A stretch of DNA of 64,000 bases, from assembly GCA_009760855.2 (NCBI GenBank), contig WPIO01000116.1:863501-927500 (forward strand). Direction: 5' to 3'. Source of the DNA: Cristatella mucedo. Lineage: Eukaryota; Bryozoa; Phylactolaemata; Cristatellidae. Of this stretch, positions 28,301-42,065 are shown one piece after another. Under the pieces are notes generated by a model. That model was not told the origin of the DNA, did not search any database, and saw only the letters and a list, made by a program, of their open reading frames with translations. The first letter of the stretch is position 1, and each line of letters starts with the position of its first letter. A program made the translations under genes and the position numbers.

Positions 28301-31300
28301 GGAGCAGAAAGAATCGGCGGCTAAAGATTGCTGCACTGGGTGCGCTATGGAGGCCAGCTGAGCTAGGCTAGTGCACTAACTGGAAGCTGCTGCAGGGACC
28401 AAATTAGCAGGCAATCGATATGGTTTAGACTTGTAGAGGAGAGAATTTTCAAACGACCGGCCAAGAAAGTGCCCTGGCTGAGTATGTGGCAGAGCACAGC
28501 CGAAAGCATGCTATCGGTTGCATGCCATGCCTTGTGCATGCCCGATAACTGGAGCTCGGTTTATGGAAAGCCAAATGAAAATGTAAACTCTTCCATGAAA
28601 ACAAACTTCGATTCTGAATAAGTCAAAGGGAGCATGAGGCATACAGAGATGACTTCCGGCAGCACATTGGATAATGTGGAGGTGGCCGGATCACGGTCTG
28701 TGGCTCTTTCGTACGGTGCAGGTACTCAAGCCACTGCATCTGATTACAGACCAGATTGACTTTGTGGACCAGGACCCTTATATTAAGGCGAGGAAAACAA
28801 TGGCTGTGTGCCTAACGACTGCTGGGCGACTACTCTATTTATCAGCCAGATACTAGAACTACTACTACTACTACTCAAGTTAATAATATTAATAACACAT
28901 TTGCATAGCACCCTCAGAGAACTGAATCTCTCTATAAGCACTTTCTAGACACTACATATAAAGCATCACCAAATGTTTGGTGGTAACATCCACAAGCAGG
29001 TACAGGCACATGAAGGACTAATCACAAAGACTCAGCAAATGCTGTAAAGGGTGCATGCTAAGCTTTGTTTTAAATGTCAGAGGACGTTGCCGCATGCTCC
29101 GGTAGTGAATTCCACGCTTTGGGAGCACAGGAACTTAAGGCACGGTCTCAAATGGTTTTGAGGTTCGTACGAGATATAGCTACACGATTCGAGTCAGAAT
29201 ACCTAGACATATAGCTAAGAGCAGGTCAAATTTTTCAATGGCACTGTGGACTTCATGGATTGGCCGAGTGAGTGCCAACGATGCTGAGAGACACAGCAAA
29301 GGCTGTGGGTGAGCACATAAAAGAAAATTATTTACCGGCTGATAGCTAGGATGTACCACCGCATGAAGGGACTAAAAGACGGGAAAATAATCTTACGCAG
29401 CCATAGCTATGCTGGTACTAATACACGAAGTACGATGATACTATGTCTAGCGTTGCTAGTACCTACTCCAGATTATTTTGGAATGTGCAAAGGTTTTGGC
29501 TTATAGCTTCAAAAACTTTTTTGCAGGAGTACGACAAGCCAGTCGATGATTGCCAAATGGCTGATGTGAATGCTTGTGGCCCTGAGTTTAAACTGTCAGC
29601 ATAAATCAAAGCAATTGATGACTCTAATGACTTCAACTCAGCACCGTCACAGCTAGAATTGCATAGTCGATACAGTGCCATTACCACCAAGAGCAAACAG
29701 ATTGCTGAGCTAGATGGAACTCACGAGTCAAGCATAATCACTAACTTAGTGGAAAGTATATGCAGACCATTCGCCATAAAAGTATGCCTACGTGCCAAGT
29801 AAGTAAGTCGTTAAACCTAATGGCCATGGCTTGTCATCAAACGTTCAGTGGAGGGATCATTCTTATGGCACCCAGGATCAGTTCAATCCATTCATACTGT
29901 AATGACACCACAAAAATGCCCACAAGGTGACCGGAAATGGCCCATAGCCTTGCACGATTCAAATGCCCAGCCAACGTACCCAGCTGTGCAGCAATTGGGT
30001 ATGCACTTGCCGGGACATTTTCAGCATGCCACCTCAGGGAAAGCATGGGAAGCTGCCGCAGCCAATTGCCACTGCCACGGCTATAGAACCTGACTTATAA
30101 CAATAACAATAATGCACTTGATAAAGCGCACTCAGAGACCTTAATCTCTCTCTCTAGGGGCTTTACATTTGCTGCAAAAGGAAATGCAATTGAACGGTAA
30201 GTAAAATCATGCTTGATAAACAAACAAAATTAATAACATAGTTAGGGGTGACATGCACAGGGTCAGTATGCAAATGTGGTTAGTGGCAGCATGCACAGTG
30301 TCAGCACGCATAAGCACGTCAAGGACGAATCACATGGACCCACTGAATGCTGTCCTAAATAGGTGTGTTTTTAAATTCTTTTTAAATGTGGTCAGGTCAG
30401 GGGATGTTCTGACGCAGGTCGGAGGGAGTTCAAGGCTTTGGGAGCATACGAACTAAATGCACGGTCTCCAAAGGATTTGAGGTTTGTACGGGGTATTTGT
30501 AGATTGTTGGATTCCGAAAAGCGGGTGGTACGATGCTTGGCCTGATGGGGGAGTATATCTGAGAGATAGGCTGGAGCCAAAGAATGAAGTGACCTAAAAG
30601 TGAGCGACAAAACCTTGAAGTCAATCCGTTGCTTGACGGTAGCCAGTGGAAGTCGGCAAGAAGTGGAGTAATGTGGCAACTTCGACGCTCACAACAGACA
30701 AGCGTAGCTGCAGAGTTTTGCACCAGCTGCAATCGCCTGATCGCACATGCTGGTAGGCCAGTAAGCAGTGAGTTGCAGAAGTCGAGACGGGATGTCACGA
30801 ATGCATGGATCAACTTGGACGTGGTATCCTTATCTAAACAAGCCCACATTTTAGCAATGTTATGAAGCTGAAAATAGGCAGATTCGACTGTGGAGCTGCT
30901 ATGGTCGTCTAACGAGAGGTCGCTTTGGAATATGACACCTAGATTTCGAGCTGATTCAACTGGAGATATGCTGGCAGAGTTAATTTGGAGCATCAGCCTT
31001 TCCCATTTCTGAATCACACTGGGTTTGCCCATAACTAGTAAGTTAGTTTTATCATCGTTAAGTTTTAGAAAATTTGCTGCCATCCATGTGTGGATGTCAT
31101 CCATACATGCAGCAAGTGAGTTGAGAGACTTGGACTTGAGGCAGCTCACAACGTCCGTGACCGACCAGGTAAAATCGCTGGAAACTCTAGGAGCAATCGT
31201 CTTGACTTACTCATAACTGAAAATAGTGCTTAACAACAGATGCAAAAGCTGTACCAAGCCTGCTTACCATCAGCGAATTTCTAGGTTCTAGCCAACTAGG

Positions 31301-34300
31301 CGACTAGGTGACTTCTATGTGACTTCTTTTTGTCTAACAAGAATGGGAGGGGCGAAAATACTCTGCTCGAAGTGAAAGACAAATGAAAAGTTTGATAATT
31401 AATTAATTTATGAATAGATAAGTCAATTTCCAGAAAAATTAGAGGAGTCTCGGGTTTTCTAAGGAAGGCAGCAACAGTGTCTGCATGCCTAGAGTATGCA
31501 TCAAAATCTTTAACAATAAAAACCTGAGAGAAATATTTCACAATCGTTTTCAGTAATTCCATTATAACACTAACTTAACCTACTGCCGAAGTATAGTGGT
31601 TCAAAGCGGGCTCTCTTCCCATCGGTTAGCACCGGCTGCCGAATCAGCACTGCATTTCGTTTGAGGGAGACGCAAAGGAGGCAGTTACACAAAGGAGTTG
31701 ACGAATGAGCGCCTGCCTTTTGCATTTCTCACCGTAGCCCCCTTGTCCTCCATGGCCAGCACAAAGCGGCACGTGTCGCTGCTGCACGACCTGACTGTCT
31801 CCGTACGCCCTTCTCGAAACAGTCTCGTCATGGCAGACTCGTAGGTCAGGCAGAACTTGCCGACGTCCTGCAACAGCAGTTCCAGTGCTCACTTGCAGAG
31901 CAGAGTATGGGGCGTGGCAACACGAGAAACCATGCTGCTCCCGGTCGAGTGCAGCTGGCCGCCACTTACGCGATAGTAGGCTAGCTGCAGCGCCGCCTGG
32001 ATGAAGGCGTCCGGACTGATGCGGGCCTTCTTCATCACTCTCTTGCCGAAGGCGCTGTGTGGTATCAGGTACAGGTCGACGTCATTGGCGAGGTTGTTCG
32101 CTACACGCAGGCTGGTTTCGATGGTGTCGACGCACTGCAGCAGAAAGGCCCGGCATTGCTGTTACCAGAGACTGCTGGCAGCAGCCAGCGCGACGGCAGC
32201 TTGCACTGATCAGCCGCCTGCTTCGGGCAGCGCTGGCAGCATGTCCTCCCACAAACGCTGATGCTGGAATTGTGACCGCACTGCTGCTGCTTCGGCAAGC
32301 GCTTTACCAATGGAAGGCAATGAATGGAATGTAATGACCCCAGCGGCACACCAAATACTACTACTACTACTATTATTAATAGTAATACATTTGTCGACCT
32401 TCGTACTGCACTCTGTACGTTAGCACACCGTTGGATTAATTCATTAATATACTCGAAGCTCGTGAGATTAACAAAGGATACCACACCATAGCAATTGTTT
32501 TCGATTTTTCCTTACAAGCCAGCACATACCTCAGCTGAGAAATCCCACTGAAGACGCAGCGGCTCAGGGACGAAGGCCGACAAAGTGCCAGCGCAATGGC
32601 CATCGTCAGTGTACCTGCATCATAGGTTTGAGAATGTGAAAGGCTTTGGCAGTCGGGCAACACTAGAGCAGCCCAGCAGATACTCTGTGCCACGGGCTAC
32701 TGTGACGCACCGAGAAGCCGCACGCACGAAGCAGCGACTAAGAAAGCTGGCTAAGAAACGGCGAGTCAGCACATTGCATGCGCTTCCGACAGGGTACCCA
32801 AAGCCGAATTTACACTGTCCACTTTGCTTCCGTCTTCTTTCTGTTCTGCAGAAGTCTTGCTTCAGTGTTGGGTGAAGATATCACCAAGACTGGGGAGGTC
32901 AACGCCTTGCAACCACGGAAGCACTGGGGTAAACGCTGGTAAATGACGAACCTCATGTGACATGTGGACTGCCTGCATGGACGCGGTACTATGGCGATCT
33001 ACCGGATCACTGCATCAAAACACGATCGTTGGCTGGTTGACGTCTCAGATCACTCACTTCAGCACGAAAAGTTCTTGATGAAACATGTATTCCCACGCTT
33101 GCGACATAATAGGTGCATCGGCCCTACAGTGCCGAAACGCAGTGAGTTAAGCAGATAGCAGCGGCTGCATGGGGCACTTCCAGTGCGCAGCGTGGCAGTG
33201 TCAAGGCCACTGTCCACTTACCACGAGTGCTCAGCATTGAATCCAGTCTGGAAACAATGAGAAGCGTTAAAGCAAGCGACATCGCTGCACTGATGATCAA
33301 CAAGCGCAATCGGACGCAAAAACGCAGCTGGCAACACGTTCAAGGTCTTGCAAGCACAACGAAGGGATATTTGGATTACCAGGCAGAGAGCTGCAACGTA
33401 GCAGGTGGGGTAGAGAAAGTAGCAATGAATGCACGTCTTTCATTTCTCATACTAACAGTCTTGTAATGAATTTGGAAATCACGCTTTCTTATTAGCAACA
33501 ATGATGCCATTCGCCAATCCCTGGCTGGATAAATAGGTCTGCAGCCATAAAAAACTCACTTACTTCATTGCACAGCCAGAATAGCACCACAGGAGAAATT
33601 ACAAAACAAAGAATTAATAAATTTCGGCCAGCATTCGTATCTGATTTAAACCAAATCGCATGTGCCCCATATATGTGCATGACTGCCGTAATTTTAATTA
33701 TTAAATAATTTAAAATTATTACCAGTAACACCTACCAACTGCATCCCCCACGGATCAGATTCAGTATCATGGCCATGCACAAAGCTTACACTTTCAAGTG
33801 TGATGAGACCCAATTACTTGAAAAGAGATGTTTGATCGGACTGCTTGATTGGCCGGCAGCTCAATCTAGAATTTCACGACTGGATGCAAAGCACCAGTGG
33901 CACTAAAACACAACTTTACACTTCCAGGTATAGCGGGAGGCAATATCACCAGCTGCATTTACTTAGCACCCATCGAGATTAGGGTGGCGGAGCTTGAGAC
34001 CTCGGTAGGTACCCGAGATAGACTGCTATTTACGAAATACCTAAAATGAATTTCAGTCGTACAAAGAATACAAATTGAGTAGGCACTTAATTGACTCAAA
34101 ACAGTAGTCAGACAGACACCGTACTACAGCACAGCCCTGCATGTTAATCATAGTCTACTAGACATGTAATAATGACAGTTAACATGTCTACCATCTTGCC
34201 AGTGTCACAGCTGCTGAAAGATCACCGAGTGATAATAATAATAATAATAACAATGCACTTGATAAAGCACCCTCAGAGAACTCAATCTCTTTCTAGGAAC

Positions 34301-37300
34301 TTTACATTTGCTGCAAACAGAAACGCGATTGAATGGTGAGTAATATCATGTTTGATAAACAACATGAATAACATTGTTAGGGGTGACATGCACAGGGTCA
34401 GCATGCAAATGTGGTTAGTGGCAGCATGCACAGTGTCAGCAGCATAAGCACGTGAAGGACGAATAACAAGGACCCACTAAATGCTGTCCTAAATAGGTGT
34501 GTTTTTAAGTTCTTTTTAATTGCGGTCAAGTCAGGGGATTTTGTGACACAAGTCGGGAGTGAGTTCCAGGCTTTGGGAGCATACGAACTAAATGCAGGGT
34601 CTCCAAAGGATTTGAGGTTTGTACGAGGTATTGGTAAACTATTGGATTCCGAAAAGCGGTGGTACGATGCTCGGCCTGGTGGGGGAGTAGATCTGAGAAA
34701 TAGGCTGGAGTCAAAGAATGAAGTGACCTAAAAGTGAATGACAAAACCTTGAAGTCAATCCGTTGCTTGACTGGTAGCCACTGCAGGTCGGCGAGAAGTG
34801 GTGTGATGTAGCAACTGCAAAGCTCACGACAGACAAGCCTAGCTGTGGAGTCTTGCACAAGCTGTAATCGCCTGATCGCACATGCTGCTATGGCAGCAAG
34901 ATGTATTACCTCCAAAGATGACTGGTCTACTGGATGACACATGGCCATCACATGACATAGACTGAACAAGATCGGACAGGTACATTTTAAACCATCCCAG
35001 AGTACCATTGGAAGAAGACCGATAGCTATTCTCAATCGTTTAAATAAGACAACGTTATCAATAGAGTCAAACGCAGGTGACAAATCAAGCAGGACAAGTA
35101 CAGCACCGTTCTGATCATTGTTGCTGCTCAGAGCTTCGTTTAGCACACGTCGGTGAACAGTTTCAGAGGAGCAATGTCACTTGGATCCCGGCTGGCAATT
35201 CTATTCGTGTCAATGTGATCCATAAATTGCTTAGGGAAAATCTTCTCGAAATAGCTTGGATATGTGAAGAAGAAGGGAGACTGGTCGGTAGTTTTCTAGA
35301 AATGCAGAATCCCACCCGTGCTTTAGTAGTATTGGTCGAAAGAGGGCCGATTGGGGAAATCCCTTACCAAGAGAAGCATTAAAAAAACCTGAACTATGGT
35401 TGGACTTTCAGTAGACTTGATGCTCTATATATGTCTGCCCAAAGAGATAAACAGAAAGAAAGGGATTCTAATAAGAAAACACTAGCTGATTCAACAGCCT
35501 CTTTTGTAGAGCAACAGAAAAGCCTTTACGGCTATCACCCTTCCCACAGCTTTCAGTGGCATTAAAGGATTGCCCACCTCAGAATTCCAACCCACGACCT
35601 TGGGACCGAGGTCGTGAAAGCAACAGCCTTAATTAGTGTGCCATCACAGCTCACCTAATTGCACTATTCACAGGCAAGGATGCACCCTGCCTGCTCCTGC
35701 ATGCAAGTAGGGAGGTGTGATTACTTGAAAGGAGGCTTTGAGCTAGCTCTCTCACCTCAGACAGCACAAAGTGACATTGCAGCGGTTACGCTTGGTGTGA
35801 AAAACAGGCACAAGGATTTGAAACCTGGAGCCAAAGGGACTAGAATCAATGACACCAGCTGCTTTCGGACAAAGGCCAGCCAGCGTGAAAGCAGCCTTTT
35901 AGTGTGGAAGACAGTGGGTTCAGCAACTACTGACGGTGACATATCATGCTTCTCCTATTACCTGGTGCTATTGGGTCATTAGGTGGAATATAAAGCAAAA
36001 ACTGTGCAGCTGGTGCGCTATGTACGATCTTCATGTTTCACTATCTCCATGCTGTTAGAGGTAAGAATCATGAGAAGCTCCTTCTTAAGAAATAAATACC
36101 ACAAAGAATATGTAATATAACGAAAAAATACTGCGTGAAATAAGATAAATTAAAAACAGACTGCAGTTTAAAGACTTACTCGGCCGTTCTTAAAGACCAC
36201 GAGAGAGAAGCTCTTGTCGAACCACCGGTTGTAACAGTTGCCATGCAGCAGTGAGCGAGCATATGTCGACAGCTGGTCGAGATCCTTCTAGAAAGTGCAC
36301 CAAAAATATCGAACAGTCACACAGCCGCCGCTGGCGCCTGCCTCCTTTCCTCCTCCAGGCATGCCACTTGAAAGCTAAAAAGACTGAGTTCAGCTGAAAG
36401 CAAGGGCAAGTAATGCACTGCCACTAGACTCTGCACAAGAGACTTGCAGGATTGAGTTGGTTAATCGCGACTAGTGCTGCTCAGTGACAAGTGCGTGCGC
36501 ATGGGCACGCAGACACACATACAGAGAGACCTTGCCCACGCCCCCAGTGGCAATCAGATCTGCATGCTCTTGGTGGTACGATGTACATACCCGATCTGCA
36601 CAATGCAGCTCCGAATCCAGGACCAGGAAAAAGGTAGCCTACAATAAAATAACGTCCGAAAGTGAGCCGAGTTCGACCAAATTTGCTGATGCTAGCTTTC
36701 ATACACCATCAATGACCATGTTCCACAATATAAGGATCGCACACCTGGAAAAATTCAAAAGAGGTCCCAGCTACATAAAGATACGTCCCTTTATGCTGGC
36801 ACAGAATGCCGAGCTGCTTTGACCCAGTAGTTAAGGTGCTCGCCCGACCAAGGTCTGGCTGAGGTCGTGGGCTCGTGCCCGATGGCAGATGCGAAGCACC
36901 TGAATAGAGAGATAGCTCTCTTGGGGCTATGTACAAATGAATTACATTTATTTATTTATTTAAATTACCTTCTGACCAGCCATTGGCAAAGAAGTCCACA
37001 GAGCTTCACTGAGGCTTTAAAAATGGACTAAGGCCCACAGTTTGTATCGTCCTTACCCACAATTGCGATACCTTATCATAATAACACAATTTTCGCTACC
37101 AGCATGAAAGAGCAGCTAATAAAGAACCTCCAGGGCTAAATATAACACAATTGGTGATCCAGGGCTTTGAGGTTTATACGAGGTAAGGTTAAACAGTTAG
37201 ATTCCGAAAAGCTGGTGGAATGATACTTAGCCTGGTGGGGGAGAAGATCTGATAGGTAGGCTGGAGCCAAAGAATGAAGGAATCTGAAAGTGAGTGACAA

Positions 37301-40300
37301 AACCTTGAAGTCGATGCATTGCTCGACTGCGAGCCAGTGCAGATCGGTGAGAAGTTGTGTGCTGTGACTACTGCAAAGCTCACGACATACAAGCCTAGCA
37401 GCAGAGTTCTGCACCAGCTGTAAGCGCCGGACTGCACAGGCCGGTAGGCCAGCAAACAGTGAGTTACAGAAGTCAAGACGGATGTCACAAATGCACGGAT
37501 TCGTTTAGATGCAGTATCCCTGTCTGAATAAGCCTGAGTTTTAGTAATGTTATGTATCTGAAAGTAGGCAGACTTGACTGTGGAGCTGATGTGGTCGTCC
37601 ATTAAAACGTCTCTTTCGAACTTAGCATCTAGATTTCGTGCAGATTCAACAGGAGATATGCTGGCAGAATTGATTTTGAGCACCAGCCTTTCAAATTTCT
37701 GAATCACACTTGGTTTGACCATACTTAGTAAGTTGGTTTTACCATCATTCAATTTAAGGAAATTTGCTGCCATCCATGTGCGGATGTCATCAATACATGC
37801 AGCAAGGGAGTTGAGAGAATTCGAGGTTCTCGGAGGCTGGGAGGGATCAAAGCAAAGGTACAACTGTGTGTCATCTACATACAAGTGAAAGCCTGGAGCA
37901 AAGTTCTTACTTTGACCCACAAGGCCTGCTGTGGCTTGGCTCCTCCACACCTAGCTAAACTAATGCACAAGTTTCAGCCTCCTCGTGCCCGCAGGTGCTA
38001 TATGGATAATAAATTAGCTGTTCCATTCCTCATCTTAAAGACCGTTGGTGACGTAAGATTTTGATCTGCAGATCTTTGACTGTAGAACTCGCTTCTACAA
38101 TTCTTATGCAACGACAGCTACTCTCCTGCTGCTGACTATGGCAATTCCTTTCCAGCCGTCCTAAGCTGCTACTTTCATGTTAGGCACTACCTCAACTGCT
38201 CTCTTAACTCAGCTATGCTTCCCACTTTCTTTTAATTGCCTGAGATGAAGTGTGTTGGCTACTGAATACGTACGGAAAGTGTGCAATATAAAATTCGCCT
38301 GCACACCCCACATACCACAAACACCCACATACCCTTTGTGGCTTTGTGGAGTAACAGATAAAGATTATAATAATAAGACATTTGATGTAGCACCCTCTGA
38401 GAACTCAATCTGTATCTAGGCACTTTACACTTACTGCAAATGAAGCACGATCGAATGGTTAGAGGTAGCATACCCAATAAACAACAAGAATGACATGGTT
38501 AGGGGTGACATGCACAGGGTCAGCATGCAAGCATAACATCATGCAGTGGCAAGATGTATAAGCACATAAAGGACGAATCACAGGGACCAACTAAATGCTG
38601 TCATAAATAGATGGGTACATCGAATACTGGAATCGCGACATCTAAAAACTGAGTTGCCAGCCCTAACAACTCATCCATTTTGGCCAATGCACAGTTTTCC
38701 CAGTTCTCAACCAACAGATTGAATGCTAGTTTTTTGTGCTCGGTTAAGAGTGATTCGCAGTTTATGAATAGGTGCACCTAGCTCAATCAATTCAGTGTCG
38801 AAAACAGACGTAAGCTCTGTCATACAAATCCTTGTAGTAAGGCTGCAGCTGTTACGCCTACTACTCTGTCTGGGTAATAAGAAGATTTTAATCAGGAATG
38901 CTAAAATTGCTCGAAGCATGTGAAAATATTTATCGACATAGAAAAACGCATGCTGTTGGTATAAATGCAATACGAATGACATTGCCCTAACAAGATTCTT
39001 TATAATCACCCGTATCTGGCCAGGCATGGAGGCCAGAAGCATGTGCACTGTCTCTTTTGGTGAAGTACATTTCATTGATATGGATGTTTTTAAAGGCCGG
39101 CTACTGATATGGGACAAACACCCCTGCCTCAGCCGTCTGTTGATAGCATGCTGCAATAATTTCTATGGGTTCGGATTAGGCGACTGGGTGGGGTACCAAA
39201 TAAGCCCCCAACGGATTTGCCAAAAAAGTACTCGAGTTGTTGGTCAAGCAAATCGGATTTCAAAGCTCAAATTCACTGCTTGGGGACCATCATATTTGAC
39301 AGCAAGGTAACGATTTTAAACCCACAACGAAGTTAGTAAAGTACTTTTTTTGGACGAATCCGTGTGTGGTGCTTATGGTCAGCTGATCCAAACCCAAAAA
39401 AATTGTATGAGCCGATATAGTCGGCGGCTAAGGCAGTGATGTTCGGCCTATATCAGTAGCAGGCCTTTTAAATAAAATTCGGGATCTGTGAAGATGGCTC
39501 GAGCAAAAGACACCATGCTGAAGCTGGTGAACTTTATGTCTGGTCTGATATGGAATATCACACAGAATCGTAGGAGCCACGTCAGTCTCGGCGATACTAC
39601 AAGGATTTGCTTAAACTTAGAGGAGCCGTGATGGCAAACTTGGTAACATGGTTACTTTTCACGACTTGGGCCCTGAGGTATTGAGTTCGAGTCCTGCGGT
39701 GGGCGATCCTTTATTGCTGCTGCAAGCGGTGATGACTGTAAAGGCTCTTCTGTCTATCGCTATACAAAAGAGGCTGTTAAATCAGCTAGTAGTTTAATTA
39801 ATTTAAATTAACCATTTCAGATACAACTTGTTATACTAAACTGTATAGGGCGCGAATCAGTACATGGTAAGCTATTACCTAAATAATGTCAGCTGCAATA
39901 ATCTCTGTGTAGTGCTCAAAGGGAACTAAATTTCTTTCTAAGCTGCTTAAATAGGCTGTATTAAAAGCATGTCAATTGGCTAGTGATAATGCACACAATT
40001 TCCACAAGCATAAGCCCACACAAAGGAAAATAGACACGGACAAATCGAATGATGTACGGAACAGGTGGATTTGCATTGAATGTTTCATAGCCAGTAACGA
40101 AAGAATTCCATGCTTCGGTTGCATACCAACTAGTCAGGTGGTCTTCAAAGGGCTAAAGGCATGTCTGGATTCATATGGGTCGGCCAGAGCAAGGGACCTA
40201 ACAGCAAGTAACTAATCAGTCGATACTTCCTAAACTAATCAGTCGATACTTTTTTCGATGGGGATTCAGTGAGGTCAGTGAGAAATAGTGTAATGCAGCA

Positions 40301-41966
40301 GTTGTGTCTTTCACGACAGACAAGGCTAGCTGATGAACTTTGCTGCAATACCAAGGGTTTTATTGAGTAGTGGGATAGATCTTCAAGCAGTGAGCTACAG
40401 AAATCGTGCTATCGTTACCTTCTCGATGGCATCCAGTGACGCCTTGTTGATGCCAAAGGCAAAGTGCTGCTCCCTAGCTCGGGCCCACGGCGTGCGCTCA
40501 GCGGCTGTTAAGGCGGCTAGGTGCTCCTCACCGGCCACTGGCTGGCTGCTGTCGTCCAGAATCTTCTGGAAAGAGCTGGTAAAAAGGGTTGGCTAGCAGT
40601 GAGTAGCAGCCGAGCAAAACACCAATGGCATGCATGCACGAACAGGCCAACCAGCTGCAGCTGCGGCTAGCAAAACTGGGAAGTGAAGTGATAGCCGATA
40701 GGAGGTAAGGTGCTTTCTCTCTTCACGATCGAGGTTGTGAATTCGAATCATGCAATGGGCGATCCTTTAGTGCCAATTGCAAGTAGCGAAAGCCGTAGAG
40801 GCTCTTATGCTGCTAAAAAAAATGAGGCTATGAAATCAGCTGATATTTTTTTGTCAAGGGAATAAGTGTCATAGGAACGAGAGAGAGAGAGAGAGAGTAG
40901 CTTGCTGCTCAACTATGCGCCCACTTCCTGGGGCCACACAAATGGCCATATGCAGGCAGGATGCCCTGTTCAGACTGTTCAGCAGGCGACCATTATCTTA
41001 TGCTCATCACATTCACTCTTTTCAGCCGCTTCACTGATTAATCCAACAGCATAAAGTAAAAATAAACTAGGGACGTTACGAATATAGAGTAAAATGACAA
41101 ATAAATCGAGAACAGCACATAAGCTCATGTGGTATGGCAATTCAGCTTGGCGCTCCGATCGGCAAGTTGTGGAATGTGGCGATGCAAGCTGCTTGGGAAG
41201 TTGCAATGCGCAGCTGAAGCCAGTCTATAACCCCCAGGAGAGCATCTCAGGCTAGCTGAGTATGCCACAGAGTCAGCACGAGTGAGAGCTCGCCGAGAGG
41301 GACCTCGGAGTATCAGTGTTTATCCTGCCTTTCTGCTTGTCGTCTGTTCCCCTACCACCGCCCCAGCTTGAGCCACTGGGCTGAAAAAAAGCAATAGGCC
41401 ATGCGTCAAGCTATTGCAGAGGTCTCAACAGAGTGTTTCTGACCTAGAGTGATCTTTTGGTCACGTGCACTGATCTCGGCAAAGCATTTCCAAAATGCCA
41501 CCATTGCTACGTATAACAGTTGTCCCAACCAATACAATAACACGGCACCATCAGTCGACAGGCACTGGGTCGGCTGCAGCTAATTAATTGCGTGCACTGC
41601 CAGGCTGGGTAAACCCACGACATGGACATTACTTACGCCTCGAGGTCACGTGCCTTGACCAGCTGACCATGCCAGTGTGTCTGTACTTTATAGTAGCATC
41701 CCCTGTTGTACACAGCTATATGATGACTGTGTCGGTGATGAACCAAAGAATCTAAAGAAAGTAATATACAAATCGGCAGTGTACAGTGTTAATGTAGCTC
41801 GGAGCAGGTTAGTAGAAACTGGCACCGATCCCCCTCGATTCCTAACCCACTGCCCGGTTGTAGGCTGTCCACCCACATTTCCCCCCTGGTAGATCCTAGG
41901 ACATTCCCTCTCGCCCCGATATTCCCCGTAGGACATTCCCCCATGTTGATGAATGTATAACTAAGA

Positions 41967-42065
<99 letters not shown>

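Noticed and set aside
41789-42058. Cys-Val repeat protein
   Set aside because: Translation of the CA microsatellite.
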